The notes beneath the pieces were generated by a model. The model saw only the letters and a list, made by a program, of their open reading frames with translations, was not told where the DNA came from and made no database searches. 64,000 nucleotides of DNA from Isoetes taiwanensis (lineage: Eukaryota; Streptophyta; Lycopodiopsida; Isoetales; Isoetaceae): positions 23,781,122 through 23,845,121 of the forward strand of contig JAJEKV010000004.1 of assembly GCA_021234155.1 (NCBI GenBank). The letters run 5' to 3'. The first letter of the stretch is position 1; each line of letters begins with the position of its first letter. The translations under genes and the position numbers were made by a program. Positions 41,732 through 52,743 of this stretch are shown here, in pieces.

Positions 41732-44700
41732 AGGAAGCGGAATCCAAAAAGTTCAGAAGCGGAGACAACTAAGCGCTCCCAAGGCACGCTAATAAACCCA
41801 CCCTCAGGAGCCGGTTCCCTATCAGAGCCGTTGGATCCTCCGTTCGAGGGAGCCCCTCTTCCGGGGAAGGCCCAAAAGATTCTAGATGGAAGTCAGGAGA
41901 ACTTGTCAAACTGGGGGCTTCACGATGTCGGCCTTGTAGAAACCGCCTTGTTTGTCGTTGGGCAGGCTCGAATGGCAAATCGACCCACCTTAAATTATGG
42001 GAATGAAGCGAAATTACCCCTAGGGAGCAAGTTACAAGATGGGGTTTAAAAGGGAAACACTCCGCCCCTCCCACAGGCGGTAATCCACTTTATCCATCTA
42101 GAGCCAAGGTGTTCTGAGAGTGTGATGGAAGTAGGCTACTTTGAAGCTTCTTGGAGGTGGTGGTCTTGGCCCGCAGACTTGGTCTCGAGGCAATATCTGA
42201 CGTTCGAGTCCATTGGCTGACAAATGTGATCCGGAGAGGGGAAGTGCCCGTCAGGTCCTGGCACTTAGGGGAGAGAACCGGAGACAAGCTTAGGCGGATT
42301 TTAGGAGGTGAGTGCTCATCAACACGCCTCCACGTCAAGTCCTTGGCATAAGGAGTCCCGGCGAATCTGACAGGAGAGGGCCTCAAAGCGTAAACCACAG
42401 TGGGTTGCGGGCTCTAGAAGAGGTTGCATTTTGGAAGTGATCTGTCCCATTGCACTTAAGGACACGGCGGCGGCGCAGAATCTGAACAAGGAAGCGGCGG
42501 AGCGGAGTTTGGGCACATCCTCACCGATGTGGCAAGTAGAAGTGAGAGCTTTTGTAGTAGCTTAAGACATTCATAAATTCGTAATTAATGCATTACCTGA
42601 AAATAAATTGAATTTTTTGCGGTGGATCCTAATTCATCTCAGAAGCACCACGGCCCCAATTTTGGAATTTTAGGAGAAGGTCTGAGTCAAAGGGTTAACA
42701 TTAGAACGATGGAGGCAGCAGATTGCGAGAACCTTAGAGGCAGCACCCTTCCCAAGTCAAGCGGGCCGAGGACCTTGCGGGGATCCCTCACAAGAGGGAG
42801 AGTCAGGACTGGTGGGATCAAAAGTTCCCGAAGCTGACCCTTCTGGCGGCCTCCCGAGGCTGCGCTAATGACCACCCTCGGCCGGTTCCCCTATCCGTAG
42901 TTGGATCCTCGGATTCGGGGCCTCTTGGGAAGAGCCCAAGATTCCAGTCAGTCCAGGAGGCTTGTCAAACGCCAGGCGTCACGATGTCGGCCTTATAGAA
43001 ACCGCCTTTGTTTGTGGTTCGGGCACCCGGGAGAGCTCACGGGTGTAAATAGACCACGATAAATCGTCAGGAATGGCGAAAATTACCCTAGAGAACAGAG
43101 ATTACAAAGTGGTTTGCAAAAAGAAAGAAACACTCTCACGCCCTCCCGGCCCGATCAGCATCCATCATGCCAATTGACTACGAGTGTGATGGAAGTAGGC
43201 TTCTTTTAGCTTCTTGGAAGTCGGGTGGTCTTCAGCCACGGAACTTGATCCCCAAGGCAATGTCGATGTTGAGTCCATTGGAAGAAACCGTCAGCGGTGG
43301 AGAGGTAAAGTCCCAGGGCCTTGGGAGAGAAGTCAGGGCAAAGCGACTTCCGGAGAGGGATTACTAGGATGCGTGCTGCGTCCAACACCCACTCCACGTC
43401 AGAGTCCGCGGCGCCAGGTCCGGCCGAATCGACAAGGAGAGGGCCTCCAAAGCGTAAACCTGTGGGTTGCGGAGGCTCTAGAAGGGTTTCTGCGTTTTGG
43501 GGGGCCGAGAATCTGATACATTGCACCAGGACGGCGGCAGCAATGAGAGAATCTGAGCAAGGAGCTGTGGTGGGGTTTGGGCTGTCCTCCTCCCGATGTG
43601 GCAAGTAGAAGTTGGGAAACTGCGGTGGCAAGACATTCATAAATTCGTAATTAATGCATTGCCGCGAAAATAAATTCCGATTTTTTTGCGAATTTGGATC
43701 CTAATTCATCTCGGCCTACTGACCCAATTTGAATTTTGAGGAGAAAGAGTCTAAAGTCAAAGGTTAGCATTAGAATGGTGGAGCAGGATTGCGGGGAACA
43801 GCACCCTTCCCAAATTGCTTGAGGCGGGGACCTTGCGAGGGGATCCCTCCTGAGAGGGAGAGTCCGGACCCGGGGCCGGGATCAAAAAGTTCAGCGGCCC
43901 TTCTGGCGGCGCTCCCGGTACCTGCAGCTAGCGGCTCCCACCCTCCCGAAGCGGTTCCCTATCCGGCTGGGTGGATCCTCCCGTTCGGGGCCCCTCTTGG
44001 AAGGCCAAAAGGTCGAATCGGTCAGGGAGAACTTGTCAAACCCATGGAGGCGTCACGATGTCGGCCTTGTAGAAACGCCTTTGTTTTGCCGTTTAAGACG
44101 CAGGAGGCTCGGGAATGGCAAATCGACCACCAAATCGTCAGGAATGGCCCGAAATTACCCTAGAGACAAGTTACAAGTCGGTTTTGCAAAGAAAAGGGAA
44201 ACACTCCACGCCCTCCACGACGGTATCCGCATCACATCTTAGGCCAATTGATACGAGTGCTGATGATGAGCTACTTCCAGAAGCTTCTTGGAGTCCGGGT
44301 GGTCTTACGGCCTGGAACTTAGTCCCGAGGGCAATGTCGGCCCGTTGAGTCCATTTGGGAAGAGCCAAATCAGCGATTCGGAGAGTCGCCCGTCCCGAGT
44401 CCCAGGGCCTTAGGAGAGAGTCCGGGGCAAGCGGCAGGATTTTAGGATCCGTGCTCACGGCATCAACACCCCACTCCCGCGTCAAGTCACGGCGCAAGGT
44501 CGGCCGAATCGACAAGGAGGGCCTCCAAAACGTAAACCACGTGGGTTGCGAGGGCTCTAGAAGGGTTTGCGTTTTGGGGCTGAGGAGTCTGATGTTGCGC
44601 AGGACTTTGGTAGAAGCGGCCCGGCCGAGAATCACGGGCAAGGGGAGGCGTAGAAGCGGAGTTTGGGCTGTCCTCACCGATGTGGCAAGTAGAAGTCGAA

Positions 44701-47700
44701 GGCGCTTTTGCAGTGGCAAGACATTCATAAATTACTTAATTAATGCATTTACCGCGAAAATAAGTCCCGATTTTTGCTGAAATGGATCCCTAATTCATCT
44801 CGGCCTACGCCCCAATTTTGAATTTTAGGGGTCACGGTTAAAGAGGTTAGCATTAAAGCGATTACAGGCTGACCCGTTGCGGGGCAACCAGAACACTAAC
44901 AAATCCGGCGGGGCGAGGACTGGGGATCCCTCACAGAGGAGAGTCGGGACCCCAAAGGCAGGGATCCCAAAAAGTTCCCGAGACCTTCACAGCGGCGCTC
45001 CCGACTACGCTAATGACCACCCGCCAGAACCCGGTTCCCCTATCCGGCCGTTGGATCACTCGGATTGGGGCTCGCCGGGGAAAGGCCAAAAGATTCAGAC
45101 GGTCGGAGAACTTGTCACAGCGTCACGAGTCGGCCTTGTAGAAACCCGCTTAGCATTTTATGGTTGGCGGGGCTTGCAGGGGGCTGGCGCTCGGAATGTA
45201 AATACGACCGCCAAATCGTCGGAATACGGCGAAATTACCCTAGAGAACCAAAGTTACAGGTCCGGTTTGCAGAAGGAAATACTCCGCCCTCCAGCCGTGT
45301 CATCCATCCTAGGCCAGTGACTACGAGTGTGATACAGTGACTACTGGCTTCTTGGAGGTGGTGGTCTTCACAACCCGCAGACTTAGTCCCCGGGGCAATG
45401 TCGGCGTTGAGTCCATTGGCGAGCAAATCCGATTCCAGGAGAGGAAGTGCAGCCCGTCCGTCCCGGAGACATGGGGAAGGGAAGTGGGGCAAGCAGCTTC
45501 GGGGGGATTACAAGGGTGGAGTGCTTTCTACGGCGTCAGCACCCCACTCCATGTCAAGTCCGCAGAGCAGTCCGGTAGAATGACAAAGGAGAGGGCCTCG
45601 GCAGTAAACCACGTGGGTTGCGGGCTCTAGAAGGGTTTGCATTTTGGGGGCGGTCACGATACAGTGCACTGGGACACGGCGAGCGACAGCCAGGAATACG
45701 AGGGCAAGAGAGGCCCGGCCGGCGGGTTTGGGCCTGCAATCCTCCTCAGATGGCGTGAGAAGTCAGGCGCTTTGGAGTGGCAAGACATTCATAAATTACA
45801 TGAATTAATGCATTGCACGAAATAAATTTTGATTTTGCCAGCTGGATCCCTAATTTCATCCTCGCTTTGCGGCCCAATTTGCCGGGTTTTCGGAGAAGAT
45901 CCTAGTTCAAAGGGTTAGCATTAGGCGGTCAGGCGAGGCCGTTGCAAGACAGCGAGCTGGCACCCTTCCCCAAGTCAAAGCGAGGCGAGGGACTGGGATC
46001 CCTCCCGCAAGGAGGGAGAGTCCGGGACCCGGAGGCCCGGGATCAAAAAAGTTCAGAAGGCCGGAGACCTTCTGGCGGCGCTCCCAGGGCTGCGCTATCA
46101 GGCCACCCTCCCACGGGAGCCGAGTTTCCCTATCCGACCGTTGGATCCTCCGTTCAGGGGCCTCGCCGGGGAAAGGCCCGAATTTAGATGGAATTAAGGA
46201 GGAACTTGTCAAACTGGCGGGGGCTTCATTAGCCAAACCTTGTAAAGCCGTAGTATTTTTGTCGTTGACGCGGGGAGGCTCGGAATGGCAAATGCGACCA
46301 CTGCCAAATCTCGATGGAATAAATTACCCTGAGACAAGTTACAAGGTCGGTTTTGCAAAGAGGAAACGCTTCCGCGCCCTCCGGCGGTATCCGCATCCAC
46401 ATCTAGGCAATTATTTCACGAGGTGTGATGGAAGTGAAAAGGCTACTGGCCGCTTCTTGGAGGTGAATTGGTCTTAGCCCGCGGAACTTAGTCCTCGAGG
46501 GCCAATGTCGTCCGGGTCATTGGCGTGTCAGCACGACCGGAGAGGGAGGTGGCCCGTCAGATCCCGGGGCCTTAGGGAGGAAGTCGGAGACAGCGGCTTA
46601 GGGGGATTTTAGGGTCCGTGCTCATGGCATCAACACCTCCCGATCAAGTCACGAGCGCCGGGTCCTGGCGAATCGACAAAGTGCCTCCCAAAACGTAAAC
46701 CCACATTGGGTTGCCGGGCTCCTAGAAGGGTTTGCGTTTTGGGGGCGGAGTCCTGATACATTGCGCAGGACCTGGCCGGCTAACCCGGTAGGAAATCACG
46801 GAGCAAGGGAACTGGCGGGCGGAGTTTGGGCCTATCCTCCTCCCGATGTGGCAAATTAGAAGTCGGTAGCACCTGATGTAAAGACATTCATAAATTCGTA
46901 ATTAATGCATTTTGGCGAAAATAAATTCCAGGAATTTTGCCGGTGGATCCCTAATTCATCTCCCGGCCTGCGGCCCAATTTTAGGAATTTTGGAGAAGGT
47001 CTAGGTCAAAGGGTTAGCATTAGAGCGGTCGGGGCAGCCCGTTCGCGAGCAACGGTGGCACCCTTCCCCAAGTCAAGCGAGGCGAGGACCTTGCGAGGAT
47101 CCCTCCCCACAAGAGGGGAGAGTCCGGGGACCCAGGCCCGGGATCAAAAAGTTCGTGACCTTCTGGCGGCTCAGGCACGCGCTAATAACCACACGGAGTC
47201 CAGTTCCCCTATCCGACCGTTGGATCCCTCCGTTCAGGGCCCCTCTTGGGAAGGCCCAAAAGATTCGAATCGGTCGGAGAACTGTCAAGCAGCGGAAGCG
47301 TCCACGAGGTGGCCTTGTAAAGCGCATTGAACATGGTGGCGGGCAGGAGGCTCAGGAATGGCCGTCGACCCTGTCAAATTGTCGAATGGCTGGCGAAATT
47401 ACCTAGTGAGCAAGTTGCAGGTGGTTTTGCAAAGAAGGAAACACTCCGCGCCCTCCACACACGGCGGTATCCATATCCACATCCTAGGCCAATTATTTCT
47501 GAAGTGTGATGGAAGTGAGCTGCTGGCGCTTCTTGGAAGTCGAATTGGTCTTCTGGCCCGCGGAACTTAGTCCCCAGGAACTGTCTCGGCGTTCTAGAGT
47601 CCATTAAAGCCGAGAGCCAAATCGCCCGGTCCGGAGAGGGAGGTCCCGTTAGTCCCGAGGGCAGGGGAGAGGGAACCGGAGACAGCGACTTAGAGTTTGG

Positions 47701-50215
47701 GAATACGTGCTCTGGCGTCAACACCCCACTCCACGTCAGAGTCGGCAAAGGTCCCGGCCATCGACAAGGAGAGGGCCTCAAAGCGTAACCATGTGGGTTG
47801 CCGAGGGCTACGAAGGTTTTGGGGGCCCAGGAGTCCTGATGCAGTATTGCACTGGGACACAGCCGGCAACGGCCGAGAATCTGAACAGAGGCCCGGCCGG
47901 TGGAGTTTGGGCCTGTCCTCCTCCCGATGTAGCAGAAGAAGAAGAAAGAAGTTGGACTGCGGTGGCAAGACATTCATAAATTCATGAATTAATTGCGAAA
48001 TAAATTCGATTTTTTGCAGGCTGGATCCTAATTCATCTCTGACTACGGCCCAATTTTGAATTTTTAGGAGGTCTAGGTCAAAGTTAGCATTAGAGAGCAG
48101 TCGGGGCAGCCCGTTTTTAGAACAGCAGAGCTGGCACCCTTCAGTCAAAGCGAGGCCAGGACCGCGGGGATCCCTCACAAGAGGAGAGTCAGGACCCGAG
48201 GCCGGGATCAAAAAGTTCCCGAGGCGGACCTTCACGGCGGCGCTCCCGGGGCTGCCGCAGCTAATGAGCCACCCTCCCGAGGCGGTTCCCCTATCAGCCG
48301 TTGGATCCCTCCCGTTCAGGAGCACCTCTTAGAGGCCCAAAAGGTTCCAGTCGGTCAGGGAGAACTTGTCAAACATGGGAATCACGGTATGCGGCCAAAG
48401 CCTTGTTTTTGTCGATTCCGGGCATCGGGAGGCTCCGGGAATGGCTCATCGACCATAAATCGTCCGGAATGGCCAGAAATTACCAAGGGAGGCAAATTCC
48501 TGAATTTCGGTTTTGCAAAGAAGCCACTCCGCCCTCGGCTTGATCCCGCGCTCCACATCCGGCCAATTGACTCTGAGTGTGATGGAAGTAAGGCTACTTT
48601 TGAAGCGCTTCTTGGAGGTGGGTGGTCATACAGCCGCGGAACTTGGTCCCCGGGGCAATGTCGACGTTTTGGAGTCCATTGGCGAGAATAAATCGCCCGG
48701 TCCGGGAAGAAGTGGCAGGTGAGTCCCCGGGGCCTTGGGGAGAGGAAGTCCGGAATAGCGGCCAGGAAGTTTTAAGTCCGTGCTACGGCGTCAACACCCC
48801 TCCCGTCAAGTCCGCGAGCGCCAAGGTCGGCCCGAGGAGATCACGACAGGAGAGGGCCTCAAAAGCAGCGTAAACCACAGTAGGTTGCAGGCTCGAAGGT
48901 TGCGTTTTGGGGGCGAAGTCTGTCTGTTACGCCAGGACTGGCGAAGCGGCTGGCCAGAATCACGGGCAAGGGAAGCCCGACCAAAGCGGAGTTTGGGCCT
49001 GTCCTCTCCTCCGATGGCAAGTAGAAATTCGAGCTTTTTGCGGTGGCAGACATTCATAAATTACGCGAATTAATGCATTTACCGCGAAAATAAATTCGAT
49101 TTTTGCAGGCTGGATCCCTAATTCACTTATCAGCACGCCCCAATTTTAAATTTTAGGAGAAGGTCTAGTTCGAAAGGGTTAGCATTAGAGCGGTCGGGCA
49201 GCCGTTCGCGAGGGAACTGGCAGAAATTTCGCGCACCCTTCCCAAGTCAAAGCGAGGCGGGGACCTTGCGGGGATCCCTCACAGAGGGAGAGTCCAGGAC
49301 CCCAAGAGGCGGGATCCAAAAAGTTCAGGCAGACCTTCTGGCGGCTCCCGGTACTGCGCTGACCACCCTCCCGAGTCCGGTTCCCCTATCCGTGAACTGG
49401 ATCCCTCCGTTCCGGGGGAGCCCCTCGCCGGGAAGGCCCAAAAGATTCAGATCGGTCCGGGAGAACTTGTCAAACAGCGAAGCGTCACAGTCGAGCATGT
49501 AGAAACCGCATTGTTTGTCGTTCGGGCACGGGAGGCTCCGGGAATGTAATCGACCCTGCCAAATCGTCGAGGTCGTGAAATTACCTGAGGGGTAAGCTAC
49601 AAGGTCCGGTTTGCAAAGGAAAGGAAACACTCCATCCGCGGCGGTATCAGCATCCACATCCTGAGCCCAATTGATACGAGTGTGATGGAAGTAATTTCAC
49701 TGGCGCTTCTTGGAGGTGAATTGGTCTTACGGCCCGCGGAACTTGGTCCACGGGGCAATGTCGGCGTTGAGTCCATTGTGGCGAAACCAAATCGCGGTCG
49801 GGAGAGCGTGCGCGCGTCAGATCCCGGGGCCTTAGGGAGAGAAGTGGGGCAAGCATCTTAGGGGGATTTTGGGTGCTCACGAATTGTCAACCTCCCGCGT
49901 CAAGTCACGGCGCAAGGTCCGGCGAATCGACGAGGAGAGGGCCTCCGGCTTAATAAACCGTGGGTTGCGGGCTCTAGAAGGTTTAAACGTTTTGGGGAGA
50001 CCGAGTCACTGATACGATTGCGCGGGACACGGCCCGGCGGCGGCCAGAAATCACGAACAAGAGGCCCGGCGGGCCGGAGTTTGGTATCCTCCTCCGATGT
50101 AGCAAGTAGAAATTCGAGCTTTTGCGATGGCAAGACATTCATAAATTAAGTAATTAATGCATTGCACGAAAATAAATTCCGATTTTTTGCGAATTTGGAT
50201 CCCTAATTTACTTGA
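41732..50215 (+). repeat. Satellite block 2: about 7.8 monomers of 1.06-1.10 kb, more eroded
   Basis: GACATTCAT recurs at 42566, 43632, 44720, 45784, 46883, 47969, 49049 and 50134, giving spacings of 1066, 1088, 1064, 1099, 1086, 1080 and 1085 bp. The order of landmarks is as in block 1, but monomers are shorter, with many small indels and substitutions spread evenly. The block starts mid-monomer at AGGAAGCGGAATCC, directly after the LTR, and ends at GGATCCCTAATTTA, where gypsy gag sequence begins. No conserved ORF. Confidence 0.93.
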
Positions 50216-50654
50216 CTGCTCAAAGTTTTTGGGCCGAGTATTGATCATGAGTCCGAATAAGCGGGAGGAAGTCCTTGGAGAAACGGACCAAAATGCGTAG
50301 CGAATTACTCCTTGAGCTTACTTAGCGGGAATGTAGAGTCGATCCGCCAAAATCCCGAGCGGAACTCGTGGAGCTCTTGTTGAAGTTCATTAGATTTGCT
50401 TGAGATGAAGTTGATCATCATCAGTAGTCCGTAATGAAGACGAAAAGCGGTCACGCATTTGGACCCGATCTTGTTTTACCAATGGCTTTGTTGGACGCCA
50501 GGCCATTGGTGAGGGAAAACCACGGGGGTGGTGGAAAAGATGTGGAATTCCAGTTGAGGTTGCGTGACCATTTAGGACAGCTAGAGCCTCGGAATTCTTC
50601 CATAATGAGCTTTGGCGAGCACTTTGGTATTCCAGAACTCGTCCAACGTCCGGT

Positions 50655-50835
50655 GGGGGGGGGGTGGACAGTGAGGGCGGGATGGAATGGAATGGGTCTT
50701 GAATGGGTTAATGAAGGAATGGATTCCGATGGAATGGAAATGGGAGTGGAGGAATGGACCCCATTCCCTGGAAGGAATGGAATGGACATGAAGGAATGGA
50801 GGGAAGGACAATGGAATGGAATGGACAAACTGGGA
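50655..50835 (+). repeat. GGAATG-type minisatellite inside the truncated gypsy copy
   Basis: Repeated (AT)GGAATGGA(A) units with spacers, for example GGGATGGAATGGAATGGG and GAAGGAATGGAATGGACATG, preceded by a G-run (GGTGGGGGGGGGGTGG) at about 50651. It is absent from the complete element at 30644-41731. Confidence 0.85.
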
Positions 50836-52193
50836 ATCTGGGGCATGAGTGTGAGTGCAATTCTCTCCGCGGGCATGATTGCACATGTTGCATCGCCACG
50901 AGGCGGGCCATTGGTGGAGTTGCACTCATTGGCCAAATGGCCTTGATATTTGCAAATATGGCACCAGATTTGACTGCTACTGCGGATTAGCGTTGAGGCC
51001 GCACGTACCGCCAGGGAACCATGACGCGGAATGAACTGAGCCTTGTTGTTTCTCACCGAGGAAACATTGACTGAAAGGGATTGACAGAATGACAGCCCTG
51101 CCCAAAAGCCGGACGCAGTATTCGGCCATGAGTCGTAATAGCCGGGAGGAAGTCCTGAGAAACTGCATCAAAACAACTGCTCGTAGGGTACTCCTGAGCT
51201 ATTTCTAGCGCATGTGAAGCTCCATCCGCGAAAATCCCCGCAGACTGCGGGCTCTTGTTGAAGTTCATTGAGTTGCTTTGAGATGAAGTTGATCATCATC
51301 CGCGGGTCCCGTAATGAGACACGTAGGGCGCTTATCGACCGGGGCTTGTTTCCAATGGCTTTGCTGACATGAGCCATTGGTGAGGAGAGCCACCAGGTGG
51401 TGGAAAAGATGTGGAATTTCAGCCGAGGCTGCGCCGTGACCATTTAGGACGCCTAGAGCCTCAAATTCTTCCACATGTGGGCCCTCGAGCACTTTGGTCT
51501 AACGGCTTGCCTTCGTGTTGCCAAAGGTGGATAAGTCAGCTTCGCAGTCCGGTGATGTGAAAGTGCCGGGCCGACAGAACGATAGTGAGGATATTGAGGT
51601 TGAGGTGGATGTGGCATTGTGCCCGACGGGACTTCGATGAAGGGGTGATCATGGCTGGAGAGACCTGGCGGTAGCCCGGAGCATTGGTTTTGAGGATCCG
51701 GTAAGGTTGTAAACAGGAAGAGCAAGCTTTTGGAAAACGAGGGAAGGATATTCCCCGGTAGGCGAAAGGAGACATGTGGATAGTCGCAAGCTCCACCGGG
51801 AGATGATGGTTATTGGCGGCAAGAGGCGATGGCCTCGAAGAATGATGAATGTAGGTACGTTCAAAGGGTGTGAAAGTACCGCGAGAAGGTTGAGCTCCGA
51901 TAAGGCCCCCCTGACAGTGATGAGGAGACCGGGTTGTGAGCAATGTTTGCACGCTTGGGGCGAACCGACGACTGACATCAGGGTGGGGCGTCGACCATTC
52001 TAGATCAAGATGGCCTCCCTTCATGTCATCATCATAAGCGGTGATCCATACATGTCGCGAACAGCTTTCCGACGCCGGATGCATGCTTCCAAGCCAGAGG
52101 CCGCCCTCGAGAAAGGGAGTTCTTCCGGCGCGAAATTACCACGCATGGCTACGTAAGAAAGTGCAGGTAGGATAAAATCAGACCCGGCACGCA

Positions 52194-52743
52194 TGCGGTT
52201 TGGGGTCCGGTTCGAACTCGGAAGACGCCCGTGAGGACCGCGGATCTGAATGTGAGAGTCCGACTATGTCACGCTGGGATTTGGCCGAAGAGGAGAAAAG
52301 AAGAAAACGTAACAAATGGTACATGATAAGCTTCCCTTTGATATCAATGATGAAAATATGAGCTCGAATAGAGAGAAAACTCAAGGGAGACAAGATCAAA
52401 ATCATTCCAAAAACTTTATGAGCTAACCTACTATGGGGTACAATGGCCTTTGGGCCCATGATGACATTCCCCGATCGATTCGTGCCGACTCGGAAGGAGG
52501 CCTGATTTGCGGTGTGGAATGTTGGCGTGCTCTTGAAGTGTTTAGAATCATTGACAAGGGCGTGACGGGTCAGCCACTGTCTCGAAGGCTTGTTGATGTA
52601 CCAGCTTTGACTCTGGTCTCATCAGCTTGGTCTTCTCATGAGCTCTCGATGTCCGAATCTCGCGGGTTTAATCGAGATCCTTGAGCTTGACCTCGTTCGT
52701 TAGATGTATGAATAGTCCTGTAATTGTGAGGCACAGACTAACA
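52194..52743 (-). repeat. Third LTR copy, without TATA box
   Basis: Aligned with the other two LTRs through ATGATAAGCTTCC, TTGATATCAATGATGAAAAT, TACAATGGCC, TTGGGCCCA and GACTAACA. Where they have CTCATATATATAGTACAATGG split by the TATA box, this copy reads CTACTATGGGGTACAATGG, so the TATA box is lost. Confidence 0.85.

Larger units (their letters stand above)
50216..52743 (-). mobile_element. Truncated, rearranged second gypsy copy
   Basis: Piece A (50216 to about 50636) matches 39950-40350 of the complete element. A GGAATG-rich tract follows (50655-50835). Piece B (about 50845 to 52193) matches 39690-41041, including the zinc knuckle region, and runs into an LTR (52194-52743). Pol, the 3' region and the other LTR are absent. 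Part of gag is thus present twice around the GGAATG tract (50216-50636 and about 51080-51500). Both edges join satellite DNA. Confidence 0.85.

Noticed and set aside
41425-41787. ORFs crossing the N run
   Set aside because: They consist largely of unknown residues and depend on a placeholder length.
50655-50835. Contamination with animal GGAAT satellite
   Set aside because: The tract is irregular, short, and embedded in plant gypsy sequence on both sides without a sharp foreign edge.
50451-51056. ORF of 201 codons on the minus strand in the truncated gypsy copy
   Set aside because: Its middle is a translation of the GGAATG tract joined to zinc-knuckle sequence by chance; it is not a natural gag product.
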